Assembly: GCA_900763965.1 (NCBI GenBank)
Contig: CAAFMG010000026.1
Location: 1 to 5,010 of the forward strand
DNA: 5,010 bases
From: an uncultured Oscillospiraceae bacterium
Lineage (GTDB): Bacteria; Bacillota; Clostridia; Oscillospirales; Oscillospiraceae
Reading direction: 5' to 3'
Numbering within the stretch: position 1 is the first letter of the stretch; every line of letters starts with the position of its first letter. The notes below the pieces were generated by a model. That model saw nothing but the letters and a program-made list of their open reading frames with translations. It was not told the DNA's origin and did not search any database. A program made the position numbers and the translations under genes. Shown here piece by piece: positions 1-4,254 of the stretch.

Positions 1-544
1 AGGCGGCAAAAATGCCTACGAACCACTTGACCAACTTATGCACATCCTTATCCTCGACAATGACATTGAAAATCGCCAGGGAATAGGCAACGTGTAAAGA
101 GGGGCACACGCCGGTGTCCGTGTCAAGGGTGTAAATCAGTCCCATCACCCAGGTGAAGAAATTCTCCCGGGGGAACACGGCGGGGCGCAGGTCTTGGCGG
201 CTGGGAAACAGAATGTAAATGGCCATGGCCACCACCTGGGTGACGAAAATATAAAGGTCAAGCTCCTTGAACCGCTGCACATCATAGAGAAAGTAATAGG
301 CAAGACTGCCTGCCACCAGCAGATACCAGCCGGTGTAGAAAATCAGAAAATACTAGTTAAAGGGAATCATATCATCCACGGCACAGTGCATGATGTGGCA
401 GCGTTCCGGCGGAATCAGATTCTCCGTCAGAAGGAATAAGATAAAGTAGATGATCCATGTGCCAAACAGCAGCACATGGCGAAACTGCGGCTCCTTCACC
501 CGGGACAGGCGAAAACCGCTGTAGTCAACTTTTTGACGACGCAA
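1..544 (-). pseudogene. PAP2/AUR1-like membrane phosphatase, partial, interrupted by in-frame TAG
   Basis: The frame shows a multi-pass membrane protein: hydrophobic stretches near residues 24-40, 65-83 and 90-105, then a TDTGVCPSLHVAYS motif (C147-V152) that matches the central PSxH motif of the PAP2 superfamily. The CPSLHV form resembles the AUR1/inositol-phosphotransferase-like branch, whose members dephosphorylate or transfer lipid phosphates at the membrane. The usual third motif would lie beyond the left edge. I place the start at a TTG (542-544) seven bases after a GAGGTG ribosome site; it overlaps the end of the upstream acyltransferase gene by 20 bp, suggesting translational coupling and a joint lipid role. 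Codon 64 is TAG (353-355), directly after DDMIPFN. The remaining 117 codons to the window edge are open and keep family features, so the lesion is recent, read through, or a sequence error. Family assignment is good; the exact substrate is unknown. Confidence 0.8.
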
Positions 545-1301
545 TGTGGTACACCTCACAGGGGAGATTTTTTGGATATTGTTTTTTAGAAACATTGCAA
601 TAGGGAATAACGGTATGCAGCGGTTGGGCACAGGCAATCCCGGTGATGGCATCCATCAGCTGCTGCTTGATCTGGCCGCGCTGGATGTCCATGGGAATAT
701 CCGGGTCATACACAATGGGCTTGCAGAAAAAAATCTTTTTCAGTTTTGGAGCCAGATACATGGGCACAAAACTGAGTTTCTTAACGGTGCGCTTATAGTA
801 CATCTTGGCAATGTCAATAAAGCGATCCTGGAACTGGTGGACAATGTTGTTGTATTCCTCCCGGCATTCCGGGAAGATGACCAGAGAATAGCCGTCCTGC
901 AATTTTTCAATGGAGCGGCGGAAGGTGGTCAGGCATCGGCTGTCATGATACACCGGAATGGTGCGGGCATGGGTCATGATGTACACGGCGGGGTACTTGA
1001 TGATTTTGCTTGCCAACCAGAAAATCCAGCGGACAGCCTTTGGCTTGTCCTGCCAGAAATCCGTATAGGCGTAGCGGCTGACTTCCTTCTTGTCCATCAT
1101 CTGCCAGGCACACCAGGTATAATGGTCAAAGGGCAGACGCTCCTCTGCCACAATGGCACCGTGCGCCTGGGAGTGGTTGCCCACCAGCACAAAGGCATCC
1201 TCCGGCAGATTTTCCAGCCCCACCAGCTCCATTTTGGGATAAACTACCCCAACAATCCAGCGCAGAAATTTACAAAAAGGGGGTTCAATAATCGGGCGCA
1301 A
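525..1301 (-). CDS. PlsC-like glycerol-phosphate acyltransferase family protein
   Basis: A 258-residue protein of the lysophosphatidic-acid acyltransferase (PlsC-like) fold, expected to transfer an acyl chain to a lipid precursor at the inner face of the membrane. The order of features fits the family: a hydrophobic N-terminus (about 9-22), the block-I region FVLVGNHSQAHG (N42-G48), a middle region with IPVYHDSR (115-122), the block-III-like VIFPEC (141-146) and a PMYLAP segment. Two points are odd. The HX4D catalytic motif reads H43-SQAH-G48, so the usual Asp is Gly, and FPEG reads FPEC. These fit a distinct clostridial subfamily rather than classical PlsC, so the acceptor is uncertain. I chose the TTG at 1299-1301 because GGAAGGAGG lies seven bases upstream; a longer frame reaching 1487 would overlap the GNAT gene by 86 bp. 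The downstream PAP2 gene overlaps its end by 20 bp. Confidence 0.82.
   Translation of the reverse strand: MRPIIEPPFCKFLRWIVGVVYPKMELVGLENLPEDAFVLVGNHSQAHGAIVAEERLPFDHYTWCAWQMMDKKEVSRYAYTDFWQDKPKAVRWIFWLASKIIKYPAVYIMTHARTIPVYHDSRCLTTFRRSIEKLQDGYSLVIFPECREEYNNIVHQFQDRFIDIAKMYYKRTVKKLSFVPMYLAPKLKKIFFCKPIVYDPDIPMDIQRGQIKQQLMDAITGIACAQPLHTVIPYCNVSKKQYPKNLPCEVYHIASSKS
552..557 (-). promoter_or_regulatory. Ribosome binding site deciding the TTG start of the PAP2 gene
   Basis: GAGGTG on the minus strand lies seven bases before a TTG codon (542-544) in the PAP2 frame. In-frame ATG codons further upstream would put the start well inside the acyltransferase gene and have no comparable site that I can see. 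Confidence 0.55.
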
Positions 1302-1308
1302 TTCGCTG

Positions 1309-1317
1309 CCTCCTTCC
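1309..1317 (-). promoter_or_regulatory. Strong ribosome binding site deciding the TTG start of the acyltransferase
   Basis: GGAAGGAGG on the minus strand, seven bases before TTG (1299-1301). It is nearly a perfect anti-Shine-Dalgarno complement and is the main reason to reject the longer reading frame. The 100 bp between this gene and the GNAT stop (1302-1401) contain no convincing terminator or promoter, so the two genes are probably co-transcribed. Confidence 0.8.
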
Positions 1318-1401
1318 ACGCATAACAATCCAACATGGATGGTAACACAGCTTTCTAAACTCAACCGAAACTTTTTTGATGCTGCAGGCCAGAAAAAAGG
1401 T

Positions 1402-1893
1402 TTATTCTGCCGTCCACTGGTAGGAAATCCGCGGCGTTCCATCCGCAATATAAATGATGCCGCACCGGGTAAAGCCGTCCGCTTCAATCAGATGCTGCAT
1501 GGTTTTGTTGTCGGCATGGGTGTCGATTCGGATGTTCTGTGCGATGGCCTTGCAGTAGCCTGCGGTACACCGGAACAGGCCATGCACCTGCCCGTCACCG
1601 GCAAGCCGGTGAATGGTTAGGTATGGCGCATTGTTCAGCCAATTTCCGCTCTCTATACGGGCGTAGGTTGGCTCCACCCCTGCAAACAGCGCAAACACGC
1701 CATGGATTCCGGTTTCATCGAATATCACCTTGCAGGTGTGTTGACGGATATCCGACGCAATCAGCGCAGCTTCCGGGTAAAAATGCCCCCACTGGGTGGG
1801 ATTTCCAGACTGAATCATATAATCCTGGGCGTGTGCATAAATGTCCATAATTTGTGCAATGTCCCAGGGGGCTGCATCCCGAATGTGAAGAAT
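1402..1893 (-). CDS. GNAT family N-acetyltransferase
   Basis: A 163-residue acetyltransferase of the GNAT fold, which transfers acetyl from acetyl-CoA to an amine; the substrate cannot be read from sequence. The N-terminus IRDAAPWDIAQIMDIY fits the first strand and helix of the family, followed by QSGNPTQWG (28-36). The C-terminal block NIRIDTHADNKTMQHLIEADGF (120-141) plus CGIIYIADGTPR (144-155) is a strong match to a common Firmicutes GNAT subfamily. The start is unusual: no ATG, GTG or TTG fits where the family begins, but GAGGGTGG sits just before an ATT (1891-1893) that gives a protein starting ILHIRD. The frame extends upstream to 2124, but that part covers a promoter and a hairpin and has no family similarity, so I treat it as non-coding. 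It is likely the first gene of a unit with the acyltransferase and PAP2 genes. The family call is firm and the start moderately so. Confidence 0.85.
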   Translation of the reverse strand: MLHIRDAAPWDIAQIMDIYAHAQDYMIQSGNPTQWGHFYPEAALIASDIRQHTCKVIFDETGIHGVFALFAGVEPTYARIESGNWLNNAPYLTIHRLAGDGQVHGLFRCTAGYCKAIAQNIRIDTHADNKTMQHLIEADGFTRCGIIYIADGTPRISYQWTAE

Positions 1894-1897
1894 AAAA

Positions 1898-1905
1898 CCA
1901 CCCTC
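1898..1905 (-). promoter_or_regulatory. Ribosome binding site before a probable ATT start codon
   Basis: GAGGGTGG on the minus strand. Its GAGGG core lies seven bases before the ATT at 1891-1893, a normal distance. It supports initiation at the rare codon ATT in the GNAT gene. Confidence 0.55.
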
Positions 1906-1935
1906 TAAAACGTTGTTTTGCTGAATTTCCAAATC

Positions 1936-1964
1936 AATATAGCATATTTCGGCGCTCGTTGCAA
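1936..1964 (-). promoter_or_regulatory. Sigma-A-type promoter for the GNAT gene
   Basis: On the minus strand, TTGCAA (1959-1964, 4 of 6 to TTGACA) and TATATT (1936-1941, 5 of 6 to TATAAT) are separated by exactly 17 bp. The bases TGC directly precede the -10 box, giving an extended -10 element. A start near 1929 would leave a leader of about 35 nt before the ribosome site and ATT start. The sequence match is direct; promoter activity is inferred. Confidence 0.7.
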
Positions 1965-2012
1965 GTGTGGTGAATGCTGTTTTGCCGGAGAAAATGTCAT
2001 ACATATCAATAT

Positions 2013-2037
2013 CCGGGGCGGCAAATTGCCGCCCCGG
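2013..2037. repeat. Perfect 12-bp GC-rich inverted repeat (hairpin)
   Basis: CCGGGGCGGCAA (2013-2024) and TTGCCGCCCCGG (2026-2037) are exact reverse complements around a single A. It lies between the spoIIP stop and the GNAT promoter. Neither strand has a T-run after the stem, so it is not a canonical intrinsic terminator, although it could still slow or end spoIIP transcription. On the minus strand it reads CTACCGGGG and so on, loosely like the GTAGGGG hairpins at 3235-3261 and 3625-3649. Confidence 0.85.
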
Positions 2038-2200
2038 TAGGTAGGATGAGCCGAATATCAGCCGGTTGTCAGTGCCACGGATGTGGCGGAAATGGGGACG
2101 GAGGATACCTTTGCGCTGCGCCATCGGCGGAGGCTGCGGCGCTTGTCATACGGTGCAGCTCCTCCTGTTTCACTTGCCGTTCCCCCAAAAACCAACACCG
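2038..2200 (-). other. Non-coding region downstream of spoIIP with several hairpins, possible dispersed repeat
   Basis: No credible gene. On the minus strand I see a bulged stem pairing GGAG..GCTGC with GCAGCCTCC, a small GCCAC-ATCC-GTGGC hairpin, and the perfect hairpin at 2013-2037 just after it. A possible 26-codon ORF after AGGAGG (ATG near 2134-2136) has low-complexity Ala/Pro content and no recognisable product. The stretch resembles the kind of intergenic repeat common in Oscillospiraceae, but there is no second copy in this window, so the repeat status is inference. Confidence 0.35.
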
Positions 2201-3169
2201 CTATTGACTCCCGTTTTGCAGGGAGACGATGCACGCTGCCAGCAAATCCGCTGCGCGGAGTGCTTCCTCCAGGGTATCCCCGGCAGAGCCAACCTCCACC
2301 AGCAGAGAGAAGGGAACCAAATCCTGGTTGAACCGCTGGGGACGCAGGGAAATGGGGCGGGTGATGCCCGGCGCTGCCTGCTCCAGCTGCACCTGAAGCT
2401 TCAGCGCCAGGGAGAGATTATCCTGCCAGCGCCGGTTTTCCAGGCCGTTTCGTCCCGCCCCCAGCACGGTCATCAGACGGGCACAGCGCTGACCGTCCAC
2501 GGTGATGGCGGTGGGCAGCTGTTGACCGTTGTTTTCGGCGGCATCCCGGTGGAGGTCGAGTGCCAGCAGAATGCCGCTATTGTTTTTTAATTCTGCCTGG
2601 ATGGCTTTTCGCGCACTGGTATAGGCAGAATTATAGGAGGGGTAGTCGTGATATTCCCGGTCGTGAATCACGCCGATGCCTGCTTCTTCCAACCGCTGTG
2701 CCACTCGATCGCCCACGGCCAGCATATTGTAGTTTTCGTCCAGCGTGCGGTAGTCGGCCAGTTCCTGATAGGATGCGTTTCCCTGTTCATAGCTCTCGGA
2801 GGTATGACTGTGAAAGATGAGCACCGTTGGATGGCTGTCTGCCAGCGTCCATTCCAGCGGGGCAGTCAGCAGGGCGGGAAAATCCGGGGTTTTGCTGCTG
2901 GTGTTCTGAATTTCAATTTCCGTCTCCGGGTCAAAGGAGGGGCGGGTTGGGGCTGGAGAATAATCCATGGGCGGAGAGGACTCGGCGGGAAAGGGAAAAG
3001 AAAAATGCCGGGCTTCCTGCCCGGCATCCGTCTGTATCTTTTGGGGGCTGGATTTGGCAGCCAGTGTCCACGCCGCCCGCAGGGGCAGGCCTGTTTCAAA
3101 AAGGCGGAATACCAGCGTCAGGGCAATGACCCAGGCGCTGAACCTGCGCGCTTGCAGATCGGTTTCCAA
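2201..3169 (-). CDS. spoIIP: Stage II sporulation protein P (SpoIIP), peptidoglycan hydrolase
   Basis: SpoIIP is the amidase/endopeptidase of the SpoIID-SpoIIM-SpoIIP machine that degrades septal peptidoglycan so the mother cell can engulf the forespore. This 322-residue copy has one N-terminal membrane anchor (about 12-33), a Pro/Ser-rich linker (about 55-100) and the SpoIIP catalytic domain (about 113-318). Hallmarks are VLIFHSHTSESY (116-127), DYPSYNSAYTSARKAI (175-190), LDLHRDA (204-210) and LVEVGSAGDTLEEA (290-303). His120, His122, His207 and Glu292 are the likely metal or catalytic residues by family analogy. It is shorter than Bacillus subtilis SpoIIP (about 400 residues), mainly in the N-terminal region and linker. 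The start is TTG (3167-3169), eight bases after GGAAGGAG; the stop is TAG. gpr, its frequent neighbour, is not here. No clear sporulation-sigma promoter is visible upstream. It implies a spore-former or a recent descendant of one. Confidence 0.93.
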   Translation of the reverse strand: METDLQARRFSAWVIALTLVFRLFETGLPLRAAWTLAAKSSPQKIQTDAGQEARHFSFPFPAESSPPMDYSPAPTRPSFDPETEIEIQNTSSKTPDFPALLTAPLEWTLADSHPTVLIFHSHTSESYEQGNASYQELADYRTLDENYNMLAVGDRVAQRLEEAGIGVIHDREYHDYPSYNSAYTSARKAIQAELKNNSGILLALDLHRDAAENNGQQLPTAITVDGQRCARLMTVLGAGRNGLENRRWQDNLSLALKLQVQLEQAAPGITRPISLRPQRFNQDLVPFSLLVEVGSAGDTLEEALRAADLLAACIVSLQNGSQ

Positions 3170-3177
3170 TCAAATCG

Positions 3178-3185
3178 CTCCTTCC
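3178..3185 (-). promoter_or_regulatory. Ribosome binding site deciding the TTG start of spoIIP
   Basis: GGAAGGAG on the minus strand, eight bases before TTG (3167-3169). The resulting protein begins directly with a short basic segment and the membrane anchor, as expected for SpoIIP. Confidence 0.75.
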
Positions 3186-3234
3186 AAAAAGCAGCCACTT
3201 GCGGCGGATGTGTCCCTGGTTTTGCACAGCCATT

Positions 3235-3399
3235 GTAGGGGTCGCCAACCTGGCGACCCGCAGCTTCCGGAACAACTGGTTGCGTTGTATGGAATCAGCT
3301 GCCGCTACCTCCCCTTGGCTTCCCCCGGGGGGAAGCTGTCACGATGAAATATCGGCATCTCGGAACCGATATTTTGTCGTGACTGATGAGGGGTGGCGA
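3235..3399 (+). repeat. 165-bp structured repeat, unit 1 (three hairpins)
   Basis: In order: a GTAGGGG...CCCGC hairpin (stem GGGTCGCCA/TGGCGACCC, 3239-3259); a 49-bp spacer; a GC palindrome at 3311-3338 (CTTCCCCC/GGGGGGAAG core); a long hairpin with an 18-bp stem (3338-3355 with 3366-3383, all paired, two G-T wobbles) and a 10-base loop CATCTCGGAA; and the end block GACTGATGAGGGGTGGCGA (3381-3399). A homologous unit of the same length lies in inverted orientation at 3485-3649. It holds no credible ORF. Similar CCCCTTGGCTTCCCC...CTGATGAGGGG elements are, from memory, frequent in gut Oscillospiraceae. Function is unknown; it could be a mobile miniature element or a structured RNA. Confidence 0.85.
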
Positions 3400-3484
3400 C
3401 AGGTTGGTAAATAAATGCAGCTGGATGAGTGGTATTTGTTCTAGTTTATTCATTTTAGCGTTAATTTTCTAAACTTTTTAGCCA
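3400..3484. other. AT-rich 85-bp centre between two inverted repeat units
   Basis: Markedly AT-rich compared with its surroundings, no ORF, and bounded on each side by the 19-bp inverted end block of the repeats. It may hold the spoIIP promoter, because the repeats themselves are GC-rich, but I see no -35/-10 pair good enough to name on the minus strand. Confidence 0.5.
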
Positions 3485-3649
3485 TCGCCACCCCTCATCA
3501 GTCTTTTTTATCAACCGGTTCCGAAGCGCCGCTTGATAAAAAATCCAGCTTCCCCCCGGGGGAAGCCAAGGGGCAGAAGACTTAAATGTTTACCATTCAC
3601 CGAACCGCTCTGCCCCGGAAACAGGCGGGAGGCTAAGAGCCTCCCCTAC
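3485..3649 (-). repeat. 165-bp structured repeat, unit 2 (inverted copy)
   Basis: Read on the minus strand it follows the same plan as unit 1: GTAGGGG hairpin (stem GGGAGGCT/AGCCTCCC, 3627-3645), a 51-bp spacer with patchy similarity (TTCCGG, GGTT, ATGG), the same 28-bp GC palindrome (3546-3573, identical), a long hairpin, and the identical 19-bp end block (3485-3503). The long hairpin differs in sequence: an 11-bp stem TTTTTTATCAA/TTGATAAAAAA, one mismatch, CGG/CCG, and the loop CGCTTCGGAA, which agrees with unit 1 at 7 of 10 loop bases. The blocks from the GC palindrome onward start at the same offsets in both units (76, 121 and 146). The GTAGGGG hairpin lies 45 bp beyond the tadA stop and could help end that transcript, though no T-run follows it. 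Confidence 0.85.
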
Positions 3650-3693
3650 GGGCGCGGTGGAAACCACAGGCTTGCGTCCAATGGGGCTATCCC

Positions 3694-4179
3694 TCACACC
3701 TCCGGCTTTTTCCATTTGGGGCGGGTACGCAATTCTACCCGGAGGTTCTGGAAAAAGGTCTGCATCAGCGCTGCCGACTCCTCCTCCATTACGCCCCCCT
3801 CCACCACCGGATGATGGTTGAAGCCCATCTGAAACAGGCTGCACACGCTTTGGCAAGCGCCGAACTTCCGGTCGCTGGCACCGTATACCACCCGGGGAAT
3901 CCGGGCATTGATGATGGCACCGGCGCACATGGGACATGGCTCCAGGGTGACATACATGGTGCATTGCCACAGCCGCCAGCCCCCCAAGCGCTGGTTGGCC
4001 TGGGCGATGGCCTCAATTTCTGCATGGGACAGGGCGGATTTGGTATGCTCCCGGCGGTTGCGCCCCCGCCCCACAATCTCCTCTCCCTGCACGATGACAC
4101 AGCCCACCGGCACCTCGCCCTCCTGGGCGGCCTCCCGTGCCAGCGCCAGCGCCTGCTCCATGTAATAAATGTCGTCCAT
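3694..4179 (-). CDS. tadA: tRNA adenosine(34) deaminase TadA / nucleoside deaminase
   Basis: A 161-residue zinc-dependent deaminase of the CDA fold. TadA converts A34 to inosine in the tRNA-Arg(ACG) anticodon so it can read several Arg codons. The zinc and proton-shuttle signature is complete: HAE (H52-A53-E54) and PCPMC (P81-C85). Also present are GEVPVGCVIV (21-30), GRGRNRRE (37-44), LYVTLEPC-type context (76-82) and CAGAIINARI (85-94). The segment before HAE reads KSALSHAE instead of the D-P/A-T-A-HAE common in classical TadA, a form seen in a clostridial deaminase group, so nucleoside-deaminase activity remains possible. I chose the ATG at 4177-4179 because GGAGG lies five bases before it; the TTG four codons upstream overlaps that ribosome site. 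It follows coaX by 75 bp on the same strand and is probably in the same operon. C-terminus RTRPKWKKPEV is basic. Confidence 0.9.
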   Translation of the reverse strand: MDDIYYMEQALALAREAAQEGEVPVGCVIVQGEEIVGRGRNRREHTKSALSHAEIEAIAQANQRLGGWRLWQCTMYVTLEPCPMCAGAIINARIPRVVYGASDRKFGACQSVCSLFQMGFNHHPVVEGGVMEEESAALMQTFFQNLRVELRTRPKWKKPEV

Positions 4180-4184
4180 GTCGT

Positions 4185-4189
4185 CCTCC
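4185..4189 (-). promoter_or_regulatory. Ribosome binding site deciding the ATG start of tadA
   Basis: GGAGG (within TTGGAGG) on the minus strand, five bases before ATG 4177-4179. The TTG that would give four extra residues is part of this site, so the shorter protein is preferred. Confidence 0.75.
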
Positions 4190-4198
4190 AATAGAATA

Positions 4199-4237
4199 CC
4201 ACCCCCGCTTTGGAGAAATCCCCCGAAGCTGGGGTGG
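4199..4237 (-). promoter_or_regulatory. Stable imperfect hairpin between coaX and tadA
   Basis: On the minus strand CCACCCC pairs with GGGGTGG, then after an A-G mismatch GCTT pairs with AAGC, then GGA pairs with TCC around a TTTC loop, giving about 14 pairs in 39 nt. The stem ends only 9 bases before the tadA ribosome site. No T-run follows, so it does not look like a simple terminator. It may protect or separate the two messages, or tune tadA expression; that role is inferred. Confidence 0.6.
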
Positions 4238-4254
4238 CAGATTGATGTATTTTC

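Noticed and set aside
353..355. TAG reassigned as a sense codon
   Set aside because: spoIIP ends with TAG where the family ends. Reading through it would add about 38 residues from intergenic sequence.
546..1325. Long plus-strand open frame of 259 codons
   Set aside because: It is antisense to the acyltransferase gene, shows no family motif, and its composition follows from the codon pattern of the real gene.
1369..1399. CTTTTTT/AAAAAAG stem after the GNAT gene as a terminator
   Set aside because: It is only seven mostly A-T pairs, with no GC-rich stem and no T-run after it.
1894..2124. Upstream extension of the GNAT frame to a 240-residue protein
   Set aside because: The extension spans a promoter with ideal spacing and a perfect hairpin, and has no similarity to the GNAT N-terminus.
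2090..2165. Small minus-strand ORF of 26 codons after AGGAGG
   Set aside because: The spacing to ATG is long (11 bases), the peptide is low complexity, and the area looks like hairpin-rich intergenic sequence.
2648..3238. Plus-strand frame of 196 codons, with another at 2066-2590
   Set aside because: Both lie antisense to spoIIP, whose catalytic motifs are clear. They have no recognisable domain or good ribosome site.
3230..3238. TACAAT (minus strand) as a -10 box for spoIIP
   Set aside because: There is no -35 box at 16-18 bp, and the bases belong to the border of the repeat hairpin.
3400..3484. Sigma-E-like promoter for spoIIP (ATA near 3443 and CATCCAGC) in the AT-rich core
   Set aside because: The spacing is about 19 bp and the -10 match is poor. 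Not strong enough to annotate.
3381..3509. 19-bp inverted repeat plus T6 as a plus-strand intrinsic terminator
   Set aside because: The loop would be 85 nt and no plus-strand gene leads into it. It is better explained as the ends of two inverted repeats.
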